Assembly (NCBI RefSeq): GCF_002257645.1
Contig: NZ_NQMO01000007.1
Span: forward strand, 1 to 64,000
Direction: 5' to 3'
DNA from: Paenibacillus sp. XY044
GTDB taxonomy: Bacteria > Bacillota > Bacilli > Paenibacillales > Paenibacillaceae
DNA length: 64,000 bases
Positions 28,276 to 35,410 of this stretch are shown in pieces; positions within the stretch are counted from its first letter, which is position 1; every line of letters begins with the position of its first letter. Under the pieces are notes generated by a model. That model had not been told where the DNA came from. It saw only the letters and a list, made by a program, of their open reading frames with translations, and did no database searches. The position numbers and the translations under genes were made by a program.

Positions 28276-28580
28276 ATGAAAATTCATGTGCTGGCACAGA
28301 AGACCGGGAAATCGGCCGACCATTCGTTATTACGAGAAGGAAGGATTGCTGGATAGACGCCACGTGAGCGCAGGGACAATAATTATCGTGACTATACCGA
28401 GGAAGCGTTCGAACACCTTTTACTGATCAAAAGAGTTCAGGCTGCGGGTTTTACGATAAGGGAAACCAAATTTATTTTGAAGGAAGAAGACGGGAACAAA
28501 CTTGAGCTCTCCCGGGCCATTGAATTTTTGCGGAAGAAGATGAAGGAAATGGACCTTAGGAAAAGAGAATGGGAACACAC
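28276..28580 (+). pseudogene. MerR family regulator, frameshifted and truncated
   Basis: It begins MKIHVLAQKTGKSAD and, after frame changes, continues YYEKEGLLDRRHVSAG, NYRDYTEEAFEHLLLIKRVQ and AAGFTIRETKFILKEEDGN, a MerR DNA-binding domain with its dimer helix. At least two frameshifts are needed, and the 3' end is cut where repeat copy 3 begins (28582). It resembles the intact MerR gene at 30876, so the two may be paralogues. Confidence 0.75.
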
Positions 28581-28581
28581 G

Positions 28582-28720
28582 ATTAACCATATATGTTCTT
28601 GTCTTTTTCGGCAAACGATATGTGTTCTTGTCGTGGGGTTTTGACAAGAACATATATCGTTAAAACAAAAAAAGCCACAGCTACGCGGCTATGAAGCGTA
28701 TATGTTCTTGTCGTCTTACA
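28582..28720 (+). repeat. TGTTCTTGTC modular repeat, copy 3
   Basis: It starts at TTAACCATATATGTTCTTGTC, has the 19-bp inverted repeat with one change (GATATGTG), the GCCACAGCTACGCGGCT hairpin and the terminal TATGTTCTTGTCGTC before TTACA. It lacks the TTGATAA hairpin. It lies exactly between a truncated MerR gene and the 3' end of an NAD(P)-binding gene, so its insertion or an associated deletion cut both. Confidence 0.85.
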
Positions 28721-29346
28721 GGAATTGCAGAATCCTCATTAATGACCTGAAAGTTATATGTAGCAATATCTACATGAGTTGCAAGACTATACTTTGTTCG
28801 ACTTCTATTCAATATTCTTTTCGAAGGACCGTCTGAGATTATGCCGGCCCTATGCACAGTCCAATCCACATCTTGTGCTTCTTCAACTAAATATTCAATT
28901 ACAGTTTCATTATCTTTATGCTGACCGAGAAGACCGTTATATCTAGCTAAAGTATTTCTAAGAATCCAAGTCACAAAAGGGAGTCTTACTTTATATCGAC
29001 GCGTGAGTCCTCCAGCCTGATATAGGAAACGTTCTACACCTTGTCTTCGCATAGCTGGGATAAGCTTCTTAATAAAGATAGTATTGATTGGCGCCTTATT
29101 TTGTTCCTGAGCATCTCCAAGCATACAAATTACAAAGTCGACTTCATCTAATAATTCGTCAATATTTTCATGATTTGTGATGGAACCTTTGATTAGCTCT
29201 AAATTTATATTTTGTATTTTAATTTTTTCTGGATTTCTAACTAAGGCTTTTACTTTATGACCCTCTTTAAGCGCTATGGAAACAAAGTGTTGGCCAGTTC
29301 TACCGGTTGCACCAAAAACTAAGAATGTTGATTTTGAATATTTCAT
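28681..29346 (-). CDS. NAD(P)H-binding protein (atypical SDR), 3' end altered by repeat
   Basis: A 221-residue NmrA/YwnB-like protein. FGATGRTGQHFV is the dinucleotide motif, and KVKALVRNPEKI and FVICMLGDAQEQ follow as in flavin-reductase-like SDRs. GGAGGGATC precedes the ATG at 29346; an upstream ATG at 29364 lacks a good site. The last 13 codons, after AIPV, are read from repeat copy 3, so the natural C-terminus has been replaced. It may still fold, because the cofactor domain is complete. Function: probably a small oxidoreductase, substrate unknown. Confidence 0.75.
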   Translation of the reverse strand: MKYSKSTFLVFGATGRTGQHFVSIALKEGHKVKALVRNPEKIKIQNINLELIKGSITNHENIDELLDEVDFVICMLGDAQEQNKAPINTIFIKKLIPAMRRQGVERFLYQAGGLTRRYKVRLPFVTWILRNTLARYNGLLGQHKDNETVIEYLVEEAQDVDWTVHRAGIISDGPSKRILNRSRTKYSLATHVDIATYNFQVINEDSAIPVRRQEHIRFIAA

Positions 29347-29524
29347 TGATAATGATCCCTCCAAAAAGAGATTTCTCCTCGTTTTGGACTCACCAAGCCG
29401 AGTTTATCATAATATCTTAATGAAACTTTAGGTATGCACAGTAGACTTTAAGCGGGATAAGTGAACCGTCAATTTACTTTTCATTCGTATAAAGCCCATG
29501 ACATCAGAAATCAGTCAAGAGAAT

Positions 29525-30340
29525 TCATGCACCCGTGAGTTTATGCGACAAATCAATAAGAGCCTTTTGATCCTCTTTATTTACTTCGATTGCAAATTTA
29601 CGTTGGAAATTACCGGCCTTGTTCCACATATATGCCGATGTTCCTTCGCCCTTCAGGAGTGCCTGAACTGGGTTACGAGCCGCCAATTCGGCTGAGTTGA
29701 GAAAAGGTCGTGCCACTGCGACACAGGCTCTGAAATACCATGGCGCATTTTTAAAGATATCCGTTCGAGCAACCCCCGGGGTTGTACATCCCGTGAAAAT
29801 CTTAGGATGCGTCTTGGTAAGATAGTCTGCATAATGCATACACGCTCCAACGATCGGTAGCGTCATCGTCCAGAAATTAAATTTTTCGAAGGATTGGAAC
29901 TTCTTGATGTCGAATTTGGGAACTTTTTTAGCTGTGCCCACCATCATAATTACCCGAGGATGGTCTGCCTTAAGAAGTTTTGGCAGCAGGAGTTGAGTTA
30001 AGTGGTAACGGCTTAAGTAAGCCAACGCGAAAAAGAGCGGGAGACCGTCCCTTGTTCTGATGTCCCTTGGATCAAAAATGCCCGCCGAGTGTAACAGTCC
30101 GTCGACTTTGTCGGTTATTTCATTGATCTGTTGTGCCGCATTTTTGACTCCATCGTGAGTCGCGAGATCCACAGAGAGAAATATTGCTCGATTACGCGCT
30201 GTTCCAAAAGATGCCAATGCGCTCTCACCTTTTTGTTTATCGCGCCCCAAAATAATCACGCGATTGCCTGCATCAATAAGTTTTTGAGCAGACTGCAGGC
30301 CAACACCGCTATTACCCCCTGTAATTACAAACGTATTCAT
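29525..30340 (-). CDS. SDR family NAD(P)-dependent oxidoreductase
   Basis: A 271-residue short-chain dehydrogenase. TGGNSGVGLQSA is the cofactor motif, and LLHSAG replaces the usual NNAG. The usual YxxxK site is not in its classical place (CMHYADYLTK gives Tyr-x-x-x-Thr-Lys), so activity is uncertain. It resembles protochlorophyllide-reductase-like and retinol-dehydrogenase-like bacterial SDRs. AAGGGGAGTG precedes the ATG. It lies downstream of a broken extended-SDR gene on the same strand and divergent from a MerR gene, and such SDR genes are often MerR targets. Confidence 0.82.
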   Translation of the reverse strand: MNTFVITGGNSGVGLQSAQKLIDAGNRVIILGRDKQKGESALASFGTARNRAIFLSVDLATHDGVKNAAQQINEITDKVDGLLHSAGIFDPRDIRTRDGLPLFFALAYLSRYHLTQLLLPKLLKADHPRVIMMVGTAKKVPKFDIKKFQSFEKFNFWTMTLPIVGACMHYADYLTKTHPKIFTGCTTPGVARTDIFKNAPWYFRACVAVARPFLNSAELAARNPVQALLKGEGTSAYMWNKAGNFQRKFAIEVNKEDQKALIDLSHKLTGA

Positions 30341-30379
30341 ACTCTTTCACTCCCCTTATCTTTATTGACAATCTCTATA

Positions 30380-30782
30380 AATCATGCGCCAATAGGCAAA
30401 AGAATCATTTAACTTAGGCGTATCCGCTCTGGCTGATGGAAGGTTTGAAATTATTGCGACCGCTCGATGTCCTAGATCTGTAAAGGCCCCTCCGACCTCC
30501 ATCCCAATCGTTCCTGTGTCAACGCACTCACGGAATGCCTTCGTCGTCCATGCCATCCAGTCGCGAGCCTGCGGGCGCACACCGTCTGAAGTGACTGCAT
30601 AGTTGCGCAGTAAATCTAGATCCTCTATAACACCGCGAGCCACCTCAGCTCCCAAGTCTAATACTTGAAAACCTTTCTATAAACGGGTCAGACCAACTAC
30701 CTGATGGCCCGCACCGATGAGTTCGCGAACAACAGCTGTAACAATTTAACCTGCTGCACCTGTAACGAATATTCGTATAATC
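30380..30782 (-). pseudogene. Extended SDR / NAD-dependent epimerase, broken
   Basis: The minus strand reads IRIFVTGAAG, a stop, then IVTAVVRELIGAGHQVVGLT, a second stop, then LGAEVARGVIEDLDLLRNYA. This is the Rossmann start of an epimerase-like SDR, which normally continues GFIG at the first stop. After that the frame degenerates, and the piece MGAEVARG through YRDCQ is mostly out of frame. It is divergent from the MerR gene at 30876 and was probably its original target. Confidence 0.7.
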
Positions 30783-30875
30783 GTTTTACGCCTCCTTAAG
30801 CATTTGACGAAGATATGACTCTAGTCTAAACTATAAAGTAAACTCTAAGGCAAGCATTTGGAGGTAAGAATTCAT

Positions 30876-31289
30876 ATGAAAATTCAAGAACTAGCAGACT
30901 TGATGGTTCTAACACCCCACACCATTCGTTTTTATGAGAAGGAAGGCTTGCTTGACAGCAGGCATATTCAGCGAGAGAAGAATAATTATCGCAACTACTC
31001 AGACGAAGCAATTGGGCGGTTAAAGCTGATTAAGAAATTTCAAGGCATCGGCTGCTCCTTAGCTGAACTGAAGACGATTTTGCAGGATCACGATACGAAC
31101 GCACGCACGAACGAAGAAGTAATAGATTGGATTCTTCAGAAGATTAATGAGATCGAGCGTAAGAAGGACGAATATGATCATATGCTTGTAACGCTGAATT
31201 GGATGCTGACGTACAGGAAGCTGCTGAACGAAGATCCACAGCAAGCTGAGGCTATGATGGAGGAATTACGTCTTAGAATTAACATCTAA
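30876..31289 (+). CDS. MerR family transcriptional regulator
   Basis: A 137-residue regulator with the MerR winged helix (MKIQELADLMVLTPHTIRFY, EKEGLLDSRHIQ) and a long dimerisation helix after residue 80 (INEIERKKDEYDHMLVTLNW). GGAGGTAAG stands before the ATG at 30876. It has no cysteine cluster, so it is not a metal sensor; it groups with small-molecule or stress responsive MerR proteins that pair with SDR genes. A TTGACG -35 lies at 30804. Divergent from the SDR genes. Confidence 0.88.
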   Translation: MKIQELADLMVLTPHTIRFYEKEGLLDSRHIQREKNNYRNYSDEAIGRLKLIKKFQGIGCSLAELKTILQDHDTNARTNEEVIDWILQKINEIERKKDEYDHMLVTLNWMLTYRKLLNEDPQQAEAMMEELRLRINI

Positions 31290-31511
31290 TTGTATACACG
31301 ATTATCTGGACATTCATCGGTCCAGCCGATCCCCTTATTAATTTCAACAACTTGAAATTCACGTTTATTGAAATTTCGTTCTTCTTTCTATCCGAAAGGT
31401 GACACCGATTTGCATCGTTCCCTTTGGACCAGTTGATGTGCCACATAATATAGGTTTGTTTATGAGTTTTTTTCCTCGCTTGAAATACTAAGTTGTTTTT
31501 CTTACACGCTG

Positions 31512-31635
31512 GCATTATCCAGGCAAGCACATCTGAGGTGATAATCCTTATCAACCACGGTTAACCATATATCGTTAAAACAAAAATAGCCGCAGCTATG
31601 CGGCTTTTAAGCGTGTATGTTCTTGTCGTCTTACA
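31512..31635 (+). repeat. TGTTCTTGTC modular repeat, copy 4 (internal deletion)
   Basis: The left arm GGCATTATCCAGGCAAGCAC and the TTATCAACCACGGTTAACCATAT part are joined directly to ATCGTTAAAAC, the GCCGC/GCGGC hairpin and the terminal TATGTTCTTGTCGTCTTACA. The long inverted repeat is missing; the junction falls in ATAT, which occurs on both sides in full copies. Confidence 0.85.
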
Positions 31636-31695
31636 CCGGATCGTAAACGCAAAGTTCATCTTCTCCCAATACATAATATGGTACCACCCAAAATT

Positions 31696-31730
31696 AAAAT
31701 TCCCTGTTAAAAAGCACAGGAATTTTCTTT
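31696..31730 (+). terminator. Terminator-like hairpin
   Basis: AAAATTCCCTGT pairs with ACAGGAATTTT (one bulge), followed by CTTTTGT. No gene is attached, so it is probably left from a lost gene. Confidence 0.55.
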
Positions 31731-32191
31731 TGTCAACCTTTTCATGAAGTTATGATTAATCAACCCGTTGTATTTTATTGGAATAATACAGAACGTGAAC
31801 TTGAGAACGTCATATTCAGAGTTGTCCAGGTAGCCTTGAATACACCAGGATTTCTGACAACCTCTTCCATACTTTCGAAAACGTCGACCTCTCCGGGTTA
31901 CTCTTTTCGAGTCTTAGTCACTCTCAGGCAGACTATCTGGCTGTCTACGCTTTACGTCTGAAATTACTTCCAGCCGTCCAAGACTTGCTATTGCTGGCTT
32001 GGTTTTAGAGATTTCCACCTGCTAAGCTTCACAACCTAGGTTTGGTCGCACCGGAAGTTGAGTTACTAATTCTCTAAAAATACCTAAAAATTCCTACTCT
32101 GCTGTTGTTCCAGTTAGTTTGAACAAAGGAGAAGTTATCCTTCCTGTTATTGACAACATCTAATGAATAATGATAATCTCATTTTATTCCA
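31731..32191. other. Gene-free stretch with short broken frames
   Basis: A short plus-strand frame MINQPVVFYWNNTERELENV and more is open for about 70 codons but has no ribosome site and no recognisable family. The remainder to 32160 shows nothing that can be assigned. Confidence 0.35.
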
Positions 32192-32214
32192 ATTGATATT
32201 GATTCTCATTATTG
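32192..32214 (+). promoter_or_regulatory. Fur-box-like operator
   Basis: The complement of this stretch reads AATAATGAGAATCAATATCA, close to the classic iron box built of GATAAT/ATTATC hexamers, with a second AT-rich half (GATAATCTCATT) just upstream. It precedes the 5' stub of an iron-siderophore permease gene, which strengthens the call. Confidence 0.6.
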
Positions 32215-32252
32215 ATTGAGTAGTTGAAAAAGCAATTATCGGGGAGAACACA

Positions 32253-32345
32253 ATGACCATTTTACGATACCCCATCGTCTTTCCCTCATATCGGCACCTC
32301 CTCTATCGCTTTACTATTTATCATTGGGTTTCGGCTATCGTTTCC
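32253..32345 (+). pseudogene. Siderophore ABC permease (FecCD type) 5' stub
   Basis: CGGGGAGAACACA leads to an ATG opening MTILRYPIVF. A frameshift later the other frame reads GTSSIALLFIIGFRLSFPV, the kind of first transmembrane helix seen in FecCD permeases. Coding ends exactly at the TTTCCCGTTAG boundary element at 32341. The Fur box upstream fits an iron-uptake operon of which only this tip remains. Confidence 0.55.
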
Positions 32346-32351
32346 CGTTAG
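32325..32351 (+). repeat. CCCGTTAG boundary element, left end of unit A
   Basis: TCGGCTATCGTTTCCCGTTAGC matches the right half of the full elements at 33035 and 34422 (GAGCTATAGTTTCCCGTTAGC). In gene orientation CTAACGGG supplies the TAA stop codon of the methyltransferase gene. The hairpin half is not recognisable here; it appears to have been replaced by the permease stub. Confidence 0.7.
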
Positions 32352-32938
32352 CTTAAAATACGTTTGTATTTCATTCTCGGCAGCTTAACAGCATCCACAA
32401 TTAGAGAAACAAATCCCAAAGAGTTTTCATTATTGCGGTGATCAAAGCGTTTCGATCGGTAAATGAAACCCTCTTTCTCATCCCAATCGGTATAATGGAA
32501 TTCTCCACTTTCATCGCAATACTCTAGAAGATTCACTTTAAAACCAGCTTCTTCAAACATCGCCGAAAGGGTTTTATAGGTGTGTACTATTTTATGGCTT
32601 GCAGCAGGATGGTCAGCAGGACCTGGTCCGCCGATTCGTACTCCTTTTTGGTACTCTTCATCAGGGAAATAACCATCCGGAACAGCACATCGAACATACC
32701 CGCCAGGTTTTAAGAACTCAAAACAAACCTTTGCAGCTTTTACACCTTCTTCGAAGTCTAGATGCTCCCATACATGTTCGGCTAAAACTGCAGTAATGGT
32801 ATTGGGTTGAAAACGGTCAGACCACTGTTCTCTTCGTAATAAATTAAGCTCTGTCTCTTCGGTTTGCGTCCACTCGGGATTATTGCTATATCCGCCAGCA
32901 CCAACAACAACTCGTATGTCTTTGTTTTGTCCCCTCAC
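32348..32938 (-). CDS. SAM-dependent methyltransferase-like protein (boundary unit A)
   Basis: A 196-residue predicted class I methyltransferase. VVVGAGGYSNNPEW replaces the usual glycine-rich SAM motif, and AVLAEHVWEHLDFEEGVKAA then FLKPGGYVRCAVPDG are the conserved motifs of small methyltransferases of unknown substrate. It starts at GTG behind GGGGGATGAG. The stop codon TAA lies inside the CTAACGGG boundary sequence and the other boundary is 100 bases upstream of the start. It is the first of three same-direction single-gene units at 32.3-35.1 kb. Confidence 0.82.
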   Translation of the reverse strand: MRGQNKDIRVVVGAGGYSNNPEWTQTEETELNLLRREQWSDRFQPNTITAVLAEHVWEHLDFEEGVKAAKVCFEFLKPGGYVRCAVPDGYFPDEEYQKGVRIGGPGPADHPAASHKIVHTYKTLSAMFEEAGFKVNLLEYCDESGEFHYTDWDEKEGFIYRSKRFDHRNNENSLGFVSLIVDAVKLPRMKYKRILS

Positions 32939-33034
32939 TCAAGCTCATCCCCCTTTATAGCGAAGTGTAACAAAAACACCATTGGGGATAAATGGATATT
33001 TGGGACCTTCATATGTAACTATGTGTCCTCAAGT

Positions 33035-33119
33035 AAACTGCCCGTTAGTTGAGTAAAGCCAGCCGGTCAAAGTGATCGGCTGGCTTCTTGTCTTTATTGA
33101 GCTATAGTTTCCCGTTAGC
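33035..33119 (+). repeat. Full CCCGTTAG boundary element between units A and B
   Basis: AAACTGCCCGTTAG, a GCCAGCCG/CGGCTGGC hairpin (33058-33084), CTTCTTGTCTTTATTGAGC and TATAGTTTCCCGTTAGC follow in order. The two CCCGTTAG copies are direct repeats about 70 bases apart. About 80 of 85 bases match the element at 34422. In gene direction the hairpin would serve as terminator for the FUSC gene to its right. Confidence 0.9.
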
Positions 33120-33212
33120 TGATGAACGACTTGTGTAAGTGTAAATTCTGCAAGCGTTGTTCTTCGACAAAACTAATTTGTGACTACCAGATAATCGTTT
33201 TGAAATGAATGA

Positions 33213-34307
33213 TTAAGTTTTCCCAACAGCGTTTCCTCGAGGGGCGTTTTTCCATATATAAAAACCAAGAACATAAGCAAGTACGCAGCCAATCATTGTA
33301 TCGATTAATCGATATTCTAACAAATGTGCTGTCACTGGACTGCCGATGCTGAACATCATTAACATTAACGGTGTCATAAGCATGGCATAGATCGCATAAC
33401 TTCGATTTTTAAAAATGGGGCGAAGCGCACCAAGTAATCCGATAACGACTACACTATTCCATTGCGGCAGAGACCACAGCAACAAACAGCTTCCGAGAAG
33501 TACACCTACCGCTGTACCTATGCCTCTTTGAAAAATACGTCTTTGTGAATAGGCTAAATCACGTTTAAGGACGATAGCCACTGTTAAGCAGATCCAGTAG
33601 GAACGTTCAAGATGGAAAACAACCCCTATCGATTGTGCTGCTATCATACATAATGCGACTCGAACTGTGTATTTCCAGCCAGTAAAATGAGTTAATTTAC
33701 TCCGCCACTGTGTAAATCGTTGCTTATAAGAAATCTTAGCGGTTTGAACTGAAACTTTGTGGTCCCGCGATTTCTGCATTAGGAATCCCACAATGACAGA
33801 TACGATTATTCCCAATAAAGAACCTGTTGCAAAATAAACAGGTATTCTGAAAATGTCCTGATGCAACCCTCCATCGCCCATGCTAGAACCAATAATGGAA
33901 AGTATCACAAATTGGACGCTGGCTATTGCAACAGATCTGCTTATTCCTCCCAGCAGCGCGGCCAATGTCGAAATCATTACAATTAAACCACCAGTCATCC
34001 AGCCGTGCCCTGCTATAATTATGCCTATAACTATTGCGACTGTCCCTGTTGCCATTGTACGAAACAGTTCAGTTGTATGTTTCTTGATTGTTCCATCAGA
34101 CGAAGAATCATTTGTAATCATTACACCAAAAATAGATAATAATCCGAACATTAAATTATTTAAATAGAATCCTAAAGAAATGCAGCCTGCCATCCCGATA
34201 AACCCTGCGATAACTTGCGGGTAATTGATCGGCGCTTCATTTGACCATTGCAGTGTATCTTTCAATATAAATCCTAAGCCTGTGTTCCCTTGGTCACTTT
34301 TACTCAA
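33213..34307 (-). CDS. FUSC family membrane protein (boundary unit B)
   Basis: A 364-residue membrane protein with about ten hydrophobic segments (IAGFIGMAGCISLGFYLNNL, TVAIVIGIIIAGHGWMTGGL, and in the second half YTVRVALCMIAAQSIGVVFH). The RSYWICLTVAIVLKRD and AVGVLLGSCLLLW pattern is the fusaric-acid-resistance (FUSC) domain, so aromatic-acid or drug efflux is a fair guess. It is flanked by two nearly identical boundary elements at 33035 and 34422, with no other gene between, so it forms a self-contained unit of about 1.39 kb that homologous recombination could excise. Confidence 0.85.
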   Translation of the reverse strand: MSKSDQGNTGLGFILKDTLQWSNEAPINYPQVIAGFIGMAGCISLGFYLNNLMFGLLSIFGVMITNDSSSDGTIKKHTTELFRTMATGTVAIVIGIIIAGHGWMTGGLIVMISTLAALLGGISRSVAIASVQFVILSIIGSSMGDGGLHQDIFRIPVYFATGSLLGIIVSVIVGFLMQKSRDHKVSVQTAKISYKQRFTQWRSKLTHFTGWKYTVRVALCMIAAQSIGVVFHLERSYWICLTVAIVLKRDLAYSQRRIFQRGIGTAVGVLLGSCLLLWSLPQWNSVVVIGLLGALRPIFKNRSYAIYAMLMTPLMLMMFSIGSPVTAHLLEYRLIDTMIGCVLAYVLGFYIWKNAPRGNAVGKT

Positions 34308-34421
34308 TATGTATCCTCCACTTTATCTAAATTCTGACGTAATTATAATCCTGCCACTCTTTGACTCCCACCACATTATGCTAGGGATCTATACGAATTG
34401 TAAAGTGACGAAATTCTGTCG

Positions 34422-34508
34422 TTAAACTGCCCGTTAGTTGAATGAAGCCAGCCGGTCAAAGTGATCGGCTGGCTTCTTGTCTTTATTGAGCTATAGTTTC
34501 CCGTTAGC
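34422..34508 (+). repeat. Full CCCGTTAG boundary element between units B and C
   Basis: TAAACTGCCCGTTAGTTGAA, then the GAAGCCAGCCG/CGGCTGGCTTC hairpin (34444-34476), CTTGTCTTTATTGAGC, TATAGTTTCCCGTTAGCG. It is nearly identical to 33035-33119. Confidence 0.9.
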
Positions 34509-34583
34509 GTAATGACCTGGCATATGTGATACGGTTCATTTTACGGTCTATAGGCGAAAAAAGGAGCCATCTTCGATAGTTTT

Positions 34584-34810
34584 TTACAAGTCATAATATA
34601 CTCCGGTTAACTTCTCGGATAGTAACCAAAGTTTTTCCGCAAGCTGCACATCCAATGCCTTTTTGGGGAAATCTACAAACTTCGGTTTCTTAGCCTTTAG
34701 AGGATTCATTCCTAGCCCTACGTAAATATCTCCGGTGATTGTCGAATCCGTCGCAGCAATAATTGATGGCCAAGATGATTGATTAGGAGGAGTTCCGAAT
34801 ATTTTCATTA
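34584..34810 (-). pseudogene. Short-chain dehydrogenase 3' fragment (boundary unit C)
   Basis: The frame reads FGTPPNQSSWPSIIAATDST, ITGDIYVGLG and ends LAEKLWLLSEKLTGVYYDL, the C-terminal part of bacterial retinol-dehydrogenase-like SDRs (normally ATDP-V-GG-YYGP then LWxxSExLTGV). The cofactor domain and catalytic part are absent. Unlike units A and B this gene is dead, yet its 3' boundary element is intact. Confidence 0.7.
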
Positions 34811-35115
34811 ATATCAGTCCAAATGCTTTGTTCCCTTCGGTGCGTTTCTCGTTACTTCCATCTGGGTTCCGAATTATTAGATTTCTTTTTTCTTTATTTT
34901 TGCGGATATGAGGTTTTCTGAAATATGATGATCTCTGCCTTTGATGTATTCGTAATCTAAATCATTTGCAAAAGCAGTGTTCATTGTAAATCCCCCTACT
35001 GTCACAAATGAGCAGACCGGACGCTTACTCATAATCTTAAACCTCACCATCTGTATAACCTTCGATAATATATGACTGTTTCCTGCACCCACCCCCACTG
35101 TAACTGTTTTAAACT
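34811..35115 (-). pseudogene. Unrecognised coding relic in unit C
   Basis: An open minus-strand stretch, 34877-35098, reads NSHILSKVIQMVRFKIMSKR and PVCSFVTVGGFTMNTAFAND. It could be the 5' part of the same SDR gene after decay or a different gene; I cannot assign it. It runs up to the right boundary of the unit at 35116. Confidence 0.35.
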
Positions 35116-35129
35116 AACCTGCCCGTTGG
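35116..35129 (+). repeat. CCCGTTGG boundary element, right end of unit C
   Basis: AACCTGCCCGTTGG is the left-half core of the boundary family with one change. The hairpin and second half are absent. It closes the series of three units whose genes all read on the minus strand. Confidence 0.6.
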
Positions 35130-35410
35130 CTTAATGTCCAAATATGTAGTCTCCAATTATTTTGGTCAAGAAACTTAAATCCATCGGTTACATGGTAACC
35201 ATACCCAGGAGTTTTAACCTGCGAGGGATTCTTCCTTCTGTGAAAAGTCAGTACGTTGTCCAATATTTCTTCAGTAACTTAATACATCCTAGAATTGAAG
35301 TGGATATAACGTTATAATGTTTATACGGTAACAAATTTGAAAAGCCGCATCCAACCAAAATGGTGTAATGATCGAATACGCCAAGAAGCACTATCTCCTG
35401 GGAGGTCATC

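Noticed and set aside
32325..35129. The boundary elements as classical integron attC sites
   Set aside because: The cores are direct, not inverted, lack the GTTRRRY/RYYYAAC pair, and no IntI-type integrase was seen.
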